DNA of 39,415 nt, taken from CADEFF01 sp964569315. Its GTDB lineage: Bacteria > Pseudomonadota > Alphaproteobacteria > Dongiales > Dongiaceae. This document shows, in pieces, positions 7,648-15,356 of this stretch. Within the stretch, counting starts at the first letter, position 1. The number at the start of each line of letters is the position of its first letter. A program made the position numbers and the translations under genes. The DNA lies in the NCBI GenBank assembly GCA_964569315.1, contig CAZMUZ010000024.1:1-39415 (forward strand), given 5' to 3'. The notes beneath the pieces are model-generated. The model did no database searches and was not told the DNA's origin. It was given only the letters and a program-made list of their open reading frames with translations.

Positions 7648-9177
7648 ATGACGCGGGATCCGGGGCGGCGCGGGCGCGAGCGGCGCAGCAGCGGGGGCAT
7701 CAAGCAGCTCCCCTGGCGCACCTACCGCAATCCCTACAAGCCGGTCGAGGTGCTGAACGAGGAGCAGCTCGAGAAGATCCATCAGGCGTCGCTGCGCATC
7801 CTCGAAGAGATCGGCATGGAGTTCCTCGATGCCGAGGCGCTCTCGATCCTGAAGCGTGCCGGCGCCGAGGTGAAGCCCGGCGACAACCGGGTCCGGTTCG
7901 ATCGCGGCCTCGTCCTGGAATCAGTGGCGAAGACGCCGGCCGAGGTCACGCTCCATGCGCGCAATCCGGAACGCAGCCTGACCTTCGGCGGGAATCACGT
8001 GAATTTCGGCTCGGTCGCGAGCGCCCCCAACGTGAACGATCTCGACCGCGGCCGGCGGCCGGGCATGTTCAGCGATTATTGCGAGCTGCTGAAGCTCGTG
8101 CAGACCTTCAACATCGTCCAGTTCATCAGCGGCTATCCGGTGGAACCGGCCGATCTGCCGCCCGCGACCCGCCATCTCGACGCGCATTACGCGGCGATCA
8201 CGCTTACCGACAAAGTCTGGCATCCCTATTCGCTGGGGAGGCAGCGCATCTCGGATGCGATCGAGATGATCTGCATCGCCCGCGGTATCGACAAGGCCGC
8301 GCTCGCCCATACGCCGAGCCTGTTCTCCATCGTGAACTCGAACTCGCCGCTCCGGCTCGACGGGCCGATGCTGCAGGGGCTGATGGAAATGTCGCGGCAC
8401 GGCCAGCCGGTGGTGCTGACTCCTTTCACCCTCTCGGGCGCCATGGCGCCGGCCTCGATCGCCGGCGCGCTCGCGCAGCAGAACGCCGAAGCGCTCGCCG
8501 GCATCGCCTTCATCCAGATGGTGGCCCCGGGCTGCCCGGCCATGTATGGCGGCTTCACTTCGAACGTGGATATGAAATCCGGTGCGCCCGCCTTCGGCAC
8601 GCCGGAATATGTGCGCGCCGCCATGGCGGGCGGGCAGCTCGCCCGGCGCTACAATTTCCCCTATCGCTCCTCGAACGCCTGCGCCGCCAATGCGGTCGAT
8701 GCGCAGGCAGCCTACGAATCAGAGATGTCGATCTGGGGTGCGGTGATGGGCGGCGTCAACATGATGCTGCATGGCGCCGGCTGGATGGAGGGCGGGCTCG
8801 TCGCCTCCTTCGAGAAGCTCGTGCTCGACGTCGAGATGCTGCAGATGATGGGCGAGTTCCTGCAGCCGATCGAGGTGAACGACGATACGCTCGCGCTCTC
8901 GGCCATCGCCGAGGTCGGTCCGGGCGGGCATTTCTTCGGCGCCGCGCACACCCTCGAGCGCTACGAGACGGCGTTCTACGCCCCGATGCTGTCGGACTGG
9001 CGCAATTTCGAGACCTGGCGCCTAGCCGGCGCCCTCGATGCGAGCCAGCGCGCCAATGCGATCTGGAAGCAGGCGCTCGCCGAGTTCCAGCCGCCGCCGC
9101 TGGACCCGGCGATCGACGAGGCCCTCAGGGATTTCGTCGATCGCCGGAAACGCGAAGGCGGCGCGATCGCGGCGTAG
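7648..9177 (+). CDS. Trimethylamine methyltransferase (MttB) family protein, non-pyrrolysine type
   Basis: 509 residues with the MttB/COG5598 pattern: an N-terminal LNEEQLEKIHQASLRILEEI segment, then a TIM-barrel body with NVNDLDRGRR, VWHPYSLGRQRISD, FTLSGAMAPASIAGALAQQN and RSSNACAANAVDAQAAYES, and a C-terminal GPGGHFFGAAHTLERYETAF. No in-frame TAG is present, so pyrrolysine is not used. Non-Pyl members move methyl groups from quaternary amines (glycine betaine, proline betaine, carnitine and the like) to a corrinoid protein. No corrinoid protein or reactivase is encoded in the window. GGAGG sits 4 bases before the ATG. The gene diverges from the MIO-altered lyase homologue with 172 bases between them, which suggests joint regulation. 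Its substrate cannot be read from the sequence. Confidence 0.88.
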   Translation: MTRDPGRRGRERRSSGGIKQLPWRTYRNPYKPVEVLNEEQLEKIHQASLRILEEIGMEFLDAEALSILKRAGAEVKPGDNRVRFDRGLVLESVAKTPAEVTLHARNPERSLTFGGNHVNFGSVASAPNVNDLDRGRRPGMFSDYCELLKLVQTFNIVQFISGYPVEPADLPPATRHLDAHYAAITLTDKVWHPYSLGRQRISDAIEMICIARGIDKAALAHTPSLFSIVNSNSPLRLDGPMLQGLMEMSRHGQPVVLTPFTLSGAMAPASIAGALAQQNAEALAGIAFIQMVAPGCPAMYGGFTSNVDMKSGAPAFGTPEYVRAAMAGGQLARRYNFPYRSSNACAANAVDAQAAYESEMSIWGAVMGGVNMMLHGAGWMEGGLVASFEKLVLDVEMLQMMGEFLQPIEVNDDTLALSAIAEVGPGGHFFGAAHTLERYETAFYAPMLSDWRNFETWRLAGALDASQRANAIWKQALAEFQPPPLDPAIDEALRDFVDRRKREGGAIAA

Positions 9178-9182
9178 CGGCG

Positions 9183-9280
9183 TAATGCCCTCCCCCTTGG
9201 ACGGGGAAGGGAGGGGTGGAGGCGCGCGCTCGCTGACGGCGCCCCCCGGCCTGACCCTCCCCCGCAAGGGGGAGGGGATC
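9183..9280. repeat. Palindromic GC-rich intergenic repeat pair
   Basis: Two related palindromes lie 40 bases apart. The first, around 9188-9215, is an imperfect C-rich/G-rich stem. The second, at 9255-9276, is perfect: CCCTCCCCC, loop GCAA, GGGGGAGGG. C-rich/G-rich palindrome pairs of this kind are common as dispersed intergenic repeats in alphaproteobacterial genomes. This copy sits between the convergent ends of the MttB-like gene and the M24 gene. It may be a mobile palindromic element or help terminate transcription. Confidence 0.7.
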
Positions 9281-9322
9281 AAAGCCGGTATGGCTAGCGC
9301 AATTGCCGTCGATCCGAAGATC

Positions 9323-9356
9323 GATCCTGACGGGAGCGACCGCTCCCGTCAGGATC
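9323..9356. terminator. Perfect 16-bp stem-loop between convergent genes
   Basis: The arms 9323-9338 (beginning GATCCTGACGGGAGCG) and 9341-9356 are exact reverse complements separated by only AC. The structure lies 5 bases beyond the stop codon of the M24 gene (minus) and 145 bases beyond the MttB-like gene (plus), so it is placed to end transcription from both sides. No T-run follows on either strand, so it could instead be a Rho-assisted or RNA-stabilising structure. A shorter inverted repeat, GATCCGAAGATC (9311-9322), abuts it. Confidence 0.6.
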
Positions 9357-9361
9357 GGCGC

Positions 9362-10552
9362 TTACCACATCACCGGCGGCGTCTTGGTAACGCGCTCGGC
9401 GCCGTTCTTGGTGATGATGACGTTGTCCTCGTAGCCGGCGCTGCCGACGCCCGCGGTGGCGAGAAAGGCCTCGACGCCGAACACCATGTTCTCCTTGAAG
9501 GTGGTGCCGGGCTCGCCCATCAGCGTCGAGATATAGGGCTTTTCGAAGAAGAGCCCGAGGCCGTGGCCGAAGAGCGGGAATTTCTCCGCCGCCTGGTCCT
9601 TCTCGCCGCCGAACTCCTTCATCAGCTCGTCGCCATATTTGGCAAGGTCGGCGAGCGCCATGCCCGGCTTGATGCGCTGGATGAGCTTGTCGACGATGCC
9701 GGCACAGCTTTCGACCAGGTGCTTCTGCGCATTGGTCGCGCGCTTGCCGCAGACGGCGGTGCGACCCGGATCGAGCCAATAGCCTTCCACCATCGGCCCG
9801 TAGACCCAGCCGCGCACGAGATCGCCCTCGACCGGCTTGTCGTGGCTGTAGCCGTTCAGCGGGTCGCGGGTGAAATAATGGATGAGCTTGCCGTGGCTCA
9901 CCGGGATCATGTGGACGTGGCCGCCGCCCTTGACGACCTCGTAGGCCGCATCGGCCGCCGCCTCGCTCTCCTTCTTCCCCATGACGAGGCCCTGGAGCAG
10001 CTTGTCGAGCGCGCGGGTCACGACCTCGCCGCCCATGCGGATGGCCTCGAGCTCGCGATCGCTCTTGATGAGGCGCACGTCGCGGATCAGGTCGTCCTCG
10101 ACCTGCCATTCGATCTGCGGCGTCGCCGCCTTGAACATGTCCCAGTACTTCATCGGGAAGAAATCCGAGCCGACGAAGCCGACACGGCCCTTGAGCCCAC
10201 GCTTCTTCACCATCTCGGCCGTGCTCTGGATCGTGTTCCGGCTCCAGGAGATCCGATCCGTCGCGAGCCGGCTCGCGTCGGGATCGTGATCGTCCGACAT
10301 GAGCTCCGGCTTCTGGCCGCGCTGCACCAGCACCGAGGCGAAGGCGCGCGCCGTGGTGATCGGCGTGTCGAGGCCCTGACCCGACCCCGTGCCGTAGTAG
10401 TTGGTCAGGTAGAGCACGTCGCCGGAGCGCTCGAAATTACCGCCGGAGCGGCCCCAGACGATTGCGGCGTCGAGGTTGCGGCGCTTCAGCCCCTCCTCGA
10501 CCTTCTGCCAACGCGCTTCATATTCGGCTTGGGGGAAGAACATCGTGACCAT
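9362..10552 (-). CDS. M24 (creatinase/aminopeptidase P fold) family hydrolase, peptidase site incomplete
   Basis: 396 residues from the ATG at 10552, which has AGAGGT 4 bases upstream; the frame is open much further but unlike any protein there. An N-terminal creatinase-like domain (1-~155) precedes the pita-bread domain. Compared with aminopeptidase P, the first metal-binding Asp is replaced by Trp249 (GDLVRGWVYGP), while the second Asp (261, in LDPGRT), His330 (FGHGLGL), Glu361 (FGVEAF) and Glu375 (YEDNVIIT) remain. The proton-relay His after GLGL is Glu337. Metal binding for peptide hydrolysis is thus unlikely to be normal. The family contains metal-independent or non-peptidase amidohydrolases such as creatinase and ectoine hydrolase. 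It lies 125 bases downstream of the Lrp-type regulator gene on the same strand, and the pair may be co-transcribed. Substrate unknown. Confidence 0.85.
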   Translation of the reverse strand: MVTMFFPQAEYEARWQKVEEGLKRRNLDAAIVWGRSGGNFERSGDVLYLTNYYGTGSGQGLDTPITTARAFASVLVQRGQKPELMSDDHDPDASRLATDRISWSRNTIQSTAEMVKKRGLKGRVGFVGSDFFPMKYWDMFKAATPQIEWQVEDDLIRDVRLIKSDRELEAIRMGGEVVTRALDKLLQGLVMGKKESEAAADAAYEVVKGGGHVHMIPVSHGKLIHYFTRDPLNGYSHDKPVEGDLVRGWVYGPMVEGYWLDPGRTAVCGKRATNAQKHLVESCAGIVDKLIQRIKPGMALADLAKYGDELMKEFGGEKDQAAEKFPLFGHGLGLFFEKPYISTLMGEPGTTFKENMVFGVEAFLATAGVGSAGYEDNVIITKNGAERVTKTPPVMW

Positions 10553-10677
10553 CGATACCTCTGTTGAGCTTTGCAAGGGGGCGGGCGAGCTTATCAGATC
10601 GTGAGCGGCAGCAAAGAAATGTTCGGCCGCGAAGCCCATCGGCCGCAACGGGGCACGGGCTTTGCGTCCTCGATCGC

Positions 10678-11214
10678 CTACTTTGCGCGCGCCTTCCGGA
10701 GGCGCCGGGTCTTTTTCCCCGATACCTTCTTCGGCGCCGCGCCATTCGCCTTGCGGTCCGCCTTCAGGCGGAACCGGAGCTTGCGAACGTTCCACAGCAT
10801 GAAGACCTCGGAGGAAGCGACGCCCGGAAGGCTCGCGATCACGCGCTCGCGATAATGACCCAGCTCCTGCGCATCCTTGAGCGCGACCTCGAACATCACG
10901 TCGAAACCGGTCGCCACGAGGCCGACCCAGGCGATCTCCTCGCGCTCCGCGAGAATGTCGGCGACGGCTTCCGCCTTTCCCGGCGTCACCCGCAGTCCGA
11001 CGACGGCGACGATGGGGAATCCCATCTTCCATGCGTTCGGAATGGCGATGACGTCGACGACTCCGTCCTCCATTAGTTGCAGCGCGCGTGCCCGCACCGT
11101 GCCGGCAGAGACGCCGAGACGCTCGCCGATTTCCTTGTAGGAGCGTCGACCGTCATCCTGCAGCTCCGCGACGATGAGCGCGTCGAGTTCGTCGATGGTC
11201 GGAATGATTGTCAT
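10678..11214 (-). CDS. Lrp/AsnC-family transcriptional regulator with basic C-terminal tail
   Basis: 178 residues from the ATG at 11214. An N-terminal winged helix-turn-helix (about residues 7-55, with SYKEIGERLGVSAGTVRARA) is followed by a RAM/AsnC effector domain (about 65-148), the standard Lrp layout. Family members sense amino acids or related metabolites and act on nearby catabolic or transport genes. Unusual is the last 28 residues (151-178), rich in Lys and Arg (KKVSGKKTRRLRKARAK), which extend beyond the normal end of the domain. The gene diverges from the thiamine-diphosphate enzyme and ABC transporter genes with 92 bases between starts, and precedes the M24 gene on its own strand. 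It is therefore the likely local regulator of this block. Confidence 0.9.
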   Translation of the reverse strand: MTIIPTIDELDALIVAELQDDGRRSYKEIGERLGVSAGTVRARALQLMEDGVVDVIAIPNAWKMGFPIVAVVGLRVTPGKAEAVADILAEREEIAWVGLVATGFDVMFEVALKDAQELGHYRERVIASLPGVASSEVFMLWNVRKLRFRLKADRKANGAAPKKVSGKKTRRLRKARAK

Positions 11215-11241
11215 TTCTCTGACGATTTTGCAGCGGAACGG

Positions 11242-11276
11242 TTGACATACTACGTTTTCGACTGCGTAATGGTCAA
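11242..11276 (+). promoter_or_regulatory. Putative promoter and operator for the TPP enzyme/ABC transporter genes
   Basis: A -35 box TTGACA (11242-11247) and a -10-like CGTAAT (11265-11270, 4 of 6 matches) are separated by 17 bases, the ideal spacing. A small inverted repeat TACG (11251-11254) and CGTA (11265-11268) lies across the spacer and -10, and TTGAC/GTCAA (11242-11246 and 11272-11276) forms a wider dyad. The location between a divergent Lrp-type regulator gene and its presumed target makes an Lrp-binding site plausible. Assignment is by eye only. Confidence 0.5.
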
Positions 11277-11306
11277 GAAATTGACAAATCCTCAGGGGGA
11301 ACAACC

Positions 11307-12830
11307 GTGTCGCCAGCCAGCCAATCGGACGAGAACACCGGTGCGCACATTCTTGCCGCAGCCTTGCGATCGATGCGCCCCGGCTATCTCGGCGTCGTGC
11401 CGGGCCGGCCGATCACGCAGGCCGGCCGCCTGCTCGTGGAAACGGGCGATGCGCGCTGGATCACCCATGAAGCGGTCTGCCTGCAGATGGCGCTCGGCGC
11501 TGCGGCGGACGGCAGCCTTGCCGTCGCGATGATGAAGCAGGTCGGCCTCAATGCCGCGATGGATGTCGCGTCGTCTTCGGCGGTGCATCGGAGCGGCGGG
11601 GCGGTGCTGCTGATCGTCGGCGACGATCCCGGCGCCTTCGGCTCCGACGTGGAGGGCGATGCGCGCGTCTTTGCGGGTGCGCTGGAGCTGCCCTCGATCG
11701 AGCCGGCGGGCGTGGACGACATCCCGAACGCGCTGCGTATCGCCGCCAAGCTCTCGGCGGAGAACCGGCTTCCGGTTATTTTCCGCGTCACCACCCAGAT
11801 GATGGCGGCGCCGGGAAAATCCGGCGCGCAGAACGGCGCCGCGTTCGGAAAGGCGCCGGCCGTGGCGCCGCTGGAGGTCTGGACGACCGACCCGCAAGGC
11901 CAGCGCATCCGCCTGCACGAGACGCTGAAGAGCATCGTCCGGCAGGCCGCCTGCGATGTGGTCGAGGGCAAGAAGGATCTGCGCATCGTCGCGAGCGGCC
12001 ATCCGGCCGGGCTCGCGCGGACGTTGGGGCAGGAGGCGCTTTTCGTGCGCCGCGCCCAGCCGCTGCCGGATGCGGAGATCGCCGCTTTCGTGAAGCGCTC
12101 CGCCGCGCCCATCCTGGTGCTGGAGGACGGACAACCCCTGCTCGAGCGCGCGGTGCTCGCGCACGCCACGGGACCGGTGCTCGGTCGTTTGAGCGGGCAT
12201 GTGCCGAGCTATGGGCCGCTCGATGTCGGGACGATCGCGGGTGCCGCCCTCAAGGGCGAGGTCGCGAAACTGCCCGAGCGCAAGGTCGAAGCCTTCTCGG
12301 CGGACGACATCCAGGGACTCGGCACGCTCTATACGGACCTCAAGGAGCTGGATCTGCTGCCCGTGGTCTGCGATGCCGGCCTCTGCGGCGTCGCGCCCTA
12401 TCTGATGCCGGAGATCGCGCCCCTGAGCTACGGGCTCGGCAGCGCGATCGGGACGGCGGCGGGCGTCGCCGTCCGGCGCGGCAAGGCGGTGGCGATCATC
12501 GGCGACATGGGCTTCTTCCATGCCGGCATCGTCGGGCTGCTGCAGGTGGTCCGCGAGCAGGCGCCGGTGCTGGTGGTGGTGCATGACAACGGCGTCGCTG
12601 CCTATACCGGCGGCCAGCCGCATGTCGGTTCGTCGGCGCGCCAGGGCGAACGCCAGGTCGATATCGCCGGCGTTGCTGCGGGCGTCGGCATCCAGCAGGT
12701 CCAGCACATAACTTCCGCACAGGCCAAACGCGGCGAGATGAAGCGGGTGATCGCCGCGTGGAAGACCAATCCGATCCCGGCCGTCATCGTGCTCGACGAC
12801 CGGGTCAAATCAGAGCACGAAGCCCGCTAG
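11307..12830 (+). CDS. Thiamine-diphosphate enzyme related to indolepyruvate ferredoxin oxidoreductase alpha (IorA), lacking the ferredoxin domain
   Basis: 507 residues from a GTG start with AGGGGGA 6 bases upstream. The N-terminal half is the pyrimidine-binding part of IorA: VVPGRPITQAGRLL, the activating Glu55 in ITHEAVCLQMALGAA, then MMKQVGLNAAMDV, LLIVGDDPGA and FRVTTQMM. The C-terminal half is the diphosphate-binding part, with GDM at 399-401 and DN at 427-428, then AAYTGGQPHVG. Bacterial and archaeal IorA proteins end in a domain with two [4Fe-4S] clusters; here the protein stops before it and has no Cys-x2-Cys motifs. No iorB-like partner is in the window. Without iron-sulfur clusters or a gamma subunit, simple decarboxylation of a 2-oxo acid is more likely than ferredoxin reduction. 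It precedes the ABC binding-protein gene by 28 bases and is probably co-transcribed with the transporter. Confidence 0.85.
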   Translation: MSPASQSDENTGAHILAAALRSMRPGYLGVVPGRPITQAGRLLVETGDARWITHEAVCLQMALGAAADGSLAVAMMKQVGLNAAMDVASSSAVHRSGGAVLLIVGDDPGAFGSDVEGDARVFAGALELPSIEPAGVDDIPNALRIAAKLSAENRLPVIFRVTTQMMAAPGKSGAQNGAAFGKAPAVAPLEVWTTDPQGQRIRLHETLKSIVRQAACDVVEGKKDLRIVASGHPAGLARTLGQEALFVRRAQPLPDAEIAAFVKRSAAPILVLEDGQPLLERAVLAHATGPVLGRLSGHVPSYGPLDVGTIAGAALKGEVAKLPERKVEAFSADDIQGLGTLYTDLKELDLLPVVCDAGLCGVAPYLMPEIAPLSYGLGSAIGTAAGVAVRRGKAVAIIGDMGFFHAGIVGLLQVVREQAPVLVVVHDNGVAAYTGGQPHVGSSARQGERQVDIAGVAAGVGIQQVQHITSAQAKRGEMKRVIAAWKTNPIPAVIVLDDRVKSEHEAR

Positions 12831-12858
12831 TGAAGTGGGCATCAACTGGGAGGACAGC

Positions 12859-13962
12859 ATGAGGTTGAGAAAGCGGACGACGCGCCGGACCGTGTTGCTC
12901 GGCGCGCTTCTCGTGACGTCGGGGCTGGGCCTTGCGGCAGGTCTCGCCGATCGCGTGGCGCAAGCCGCCGACGAGTCTCTGGTCGTCGTTTCCTACGGCG
13001 GCACTTACCAGGATGGGCTTCGCGAAGCCTTCTTCGTTCCCTTCACCAACGATACGGGCGTCGAGATCGTCGAGGATTCCGGCGGCAGCGTGCCCAAGAT
13101 CAAGGCGATGGTCGAAGCCAACAGCGTCCAGTGGGACGTGGTCAACGTCTCCTCGTCGGAATATGAGGTGCTGGTCGAGCAGAACCTGATCCAGAAGATC
13201 GACTATTCGGCCTTCGATCAGACGACGCTGGCACCGCTCCCCGATTTCGCGAAGCTCGAATATGGTGTCGCCGCCAGCTTCTATTCCTGCGGCATCACCT
13301 ATCGCACCGATCTCGAGAACAAGGAACATCCGAAGACCTGGACCGAGTTCTGGGACACCGAGAAGTTCCCCGGGCCGCGCGCCATGCCCTCGGCCAATTA
13401 CGTGATCCCGCCCTGGGAAGTGGCGCTGATGGGCGACGGCGTGGACCCGGCTTCGCTCTATCCGATCGATTTCGACCGCGCGCTGGCCAGCCTCGACAAG
13501 ATCAAGGGCAGCGTGAAGGTCTGGTACGAGGACACTGCGGCCGGCGTGCAGTCGCTGATCGACCACGAAGTCGATTACGCGATGCTCTGCAACAACCGCG
13601 TGGTGGCCGCGCGCGACAAGGGCACGCCGGTCGATGTCGAATGGAACCAGTCGCTGCTCGATCATGACGTCTGGGTGATCCCGGTCGGCTCGACCCATAC
13701 CGAGACGGCGATGAAGTTCCTGAGCTCGATGCTGGATCCCAATCGCCAGGCGGTGCTGGTCAAGCAGCAACCGATCGGCCCCTCCAATCCGGACACGCTG
13801 AAGCTGCTCGATCCGAAGGCCGCAAGCTCGCTGCCGACGGCGCCGGAGAACGTTCCGGTGCAGGTACCGATCAAGGCCGGCTTCTATTCGGAGCCGGCGC
13901 CGAACGGCACGTCGCAGCTCGAATACGGGCTCCAGAAGTGGAATGCCTGGTACGGGCAATAA
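12859..13962 (+). CDS. PotD/PotF-type ABC transporter substrate-binding protein
   Basis: 367 residues from the ATG at 12859, chosen because GGGAGG lies 5 bases upstream; an in-frame GTG at 12835 is poorer. The N-terminus carries RKRTTRRTVLLGALL, which fits a twin-arginine (Tat) signal, with probable cleavage after AQA before ADESLVVVSYGG. The mature protein has the extracellular solute-binding fold of polyamine-type binding proteins (VVVSYGGTYQDGLREAFF, WDVVNVSSSEYEVL, EHPKTWTEFWD, DYAMLCNNRVVAA, LEYGLQKWNAWY). It captures a small cationic or amino-acid-like ligand in the periplasm for the permease encoded downstream. The family includes binders of spermidine, putrescine, opines and other compounds, so the ligand is undecided; the TPP enzyme gene directly upstream suggests a catabolic substrate. 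Confidence 0.9.
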   Translation: MRLRKRTTRRTVLLGALLVTSGLGLAAGLADRVAQAADESLVVVSYGGTYQDGLREAFFVPFTNDTGVEIVEDSGGSVPKIKAMVEANSVQWDVVNVSSSEYEVLVEQNLIQKIDYSAFDQTTLAPLPDFAKLEYGVAASFYSCGITYRTDLENKEHPKTWTEFWDTEKFPGPRAMPSANYVIPPWEVALMGDGVDPASLYPIDFDRALASLDKIKGSVKVWYEDTAAGVQSLIDHEVDYAMLCNNRVVAARDKGTPVDVEWNQSLLDHDVWVIPVGSTHTETAMKFLSSMLDPNRQAVLVKQQPIGPSNPDTLKLLDPKAASSLPTAPENVPVQVPIKAGFYSEPAPNGTSQLEYGLQKWNAWYGQ

Positions 13963-13986
13963 GCGGCTGCCTTAGCTGACGCCACG

Positions 13987-14027
13987 GACAGGTCGGGCCC
14001 TCGGCGCGATGAGGGCCCGGCACTGTC
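13987..14027 (+). terminator. Strong stem-loop between binding-protein and ATPase genes
   Basis: CGGGCCCTC (13994-14002) pairs with GAGGGCCCG (14011-14019) around an 8-base loop. GACAG (13987-13991) and CTGTC (14023-14027) extend the stem across a small internal loop. It begins 24 bases after the binding-protein stop. No T-run follows. Hairpins at this place in ABC importer operons often stabilise the upstream mRNA or partly stop transcription, giving more binding protein than ATPase and permease. Confidence 0.55.
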
Positions 14028-14240
14028 GGTGGCGCTTTACCGACGGCCTTGCGGGGAAGGCTGGACTCCGGGGGCAGGCACCGATATCCGTGATTCCGGA
14101 AGATCGCTGCGCCCCTCGCTGCCCGCCGGACAACCCATGAATCGCAGGTTTGGGGCGGAGAGGCGGTGTCGCGCCCTCGCCGATCCACCCGCGGTCCCGC
14201 GATGCGCCGGGATCCCGAAAGAAGAGGTTCGCTGCCCCGC

Positions 14241-15356
14241 ATGAAGCCGCAATCCGCCCCGCGCCAGGACGCGGCCCGGCCAGCGTCGAGCGCAGCGCCG
14301 GCCGAGGGTCTCGATCTGCTTGGCGTCACCAAGCGCTACGAGCCGCTGGCGCCGCCCGTGGTCGACGATCTCAGCCTCGCCGTGAAGCCGGGCGAGTTCA
14401 CCGCCTTGCTCGGCCCCTCGGGATCGGGGAAAACCACCGCCTTGATGATGGTTGCGGGGTTCGTCGCCGCCACGGCGGGCGACATCCGGATCGGCGGGCG
14501 TTCGATCGCGGGGCTGCCGCCGGAAAGCCGCAACATCGGGGTGGTGTTCCAGAACTACGCGCTCTTCCCGCACATGACGGTGCGGGAGAACATCGCCTTT
14601 CCACTGCGGATGCATCGGATCCTCAAGGCGCGCCGCCAGGCCATGGTGGAGCGCGCTCTCGATCTGGTGGGGCTCGGCGGCTTCGGGGCCCGCTTCCCGA
14701 GCCAGCTCTCCGGCGGTCAGCAGCAGCGTGTGGCGCTGGCGCGCGCCATCGTGTTCGAGCCGCCCCTATTGCTGATGGACGAGCCGCTCGGCGCGCTCGA
14801 CAAGCAGCTTCGGGAGCAGATGCAGTACGAGATACGCCGCCTGCACAAGGAGCTGAAGGCGACCGTGCTCTACGTGACGCACGATCAGCGCGAGGCGCTG
14901 ACCATGGCGGACAACGTCGCGCTGATGCGCAACGGCAGGCTGGAGCAGGTGGCGTCGCCCGCCGACATCTACGCCAATCCGGCGTCCCGGTTCGTCGCCT
15001 CCTTCATTGGCGACTGCAACCTGCTGGACGTCTCCGCGTTCGTCCGCTCGGGCGATCGCTGGCGGGTCACCGTCGGCGGCTATGGCGGCGACTGCGGCGG
15101 CCCCGGTCCGGCGGAGGGAGCGGCTGCGCTCGCGGTGCGTCCCTCGCATCTCATCCTGGCCCCGGCGGGGGGCACGGGGCTGCAGGGCCGCATCAAGGAC
15201 GTCGTCTTTGCCGGCGAAAGCTTCGATTGTCAGGTCACGCTCGAGGATGGGCAGACGGTCTGGGTGCGCCGGGCGGCGACGCCGCTCGAAGGCGCGCCGG
15301 CGCCGGGGAGCGGCGTGACCGTCTCGTGGATGTGGGAGGCGGCGCGGCTCGTATGA
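14241..15356 (+). CDS. PotA-type ABC transporter ATP-binding protein
   Basis: 371 residues from the ATG at 14241. AGAGG lies about 13 bases upstream, slightly far; in-frame starts at 14166 (GTG) and 14202 (ATG) are possible but add an unconserved arginine-rich leader. ABC ATPase motifs are complete: Walker A GPSGSGKTT (about 58-66), Q-loop FQNYALFPHMTV, signature LSGGQQQRVALARA, Walker B LLLMDEPLGALD and H-loop THDQREAL. The last ~110 residues form a TOBE domain (VRPSHLIL and FAGESFDCQV). The protein powers import through the fused permease, whose ATG overlaps this gene's stop codon as ATGA. Confidence 0.93.
   Translation: MKPQSAPRQDAARPASSAAPAEGLDLLGVTKRYEPLAPPVVDDLSLAVKPGEFTALLGPSGSGKTTALMMVAGFVAATAGDIRIGGRSIAGLPPESRNIGVVFQNYALFPHMTVRENIAFPLRMHRILKARRQAMVERALDLVGLGGFGARFPSQLSGGQQQRVALARAIVFEPPLLLMDEPLGALDKQLREQMQYEIRRLHKELKATVLYVTHDQREALTMADNVALMRNGRLEQVASPADIYANPASRFVASFIGDCNLLDVSAFVRSGDRWRVTVGGYGGDCGGPGPAEGAAALAVRPSHLILAPAGGTGLQGRIKDVVFAGESFDCQVTLEDGQTVWVRRAATPLEGAPAPGSGVTVSWMWEAARLV

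Noticed and set aside
9362..11214. Ectoine degradation (DoeA with DoeX-like Lrp regulator)
   Set aside because: The M24-Lrp pair recalls doe clusters, but no DoeB deacetylase, aminotransferase or dehydrogenase genes are here, and the M24 metal site differs; kept only as a comparison.
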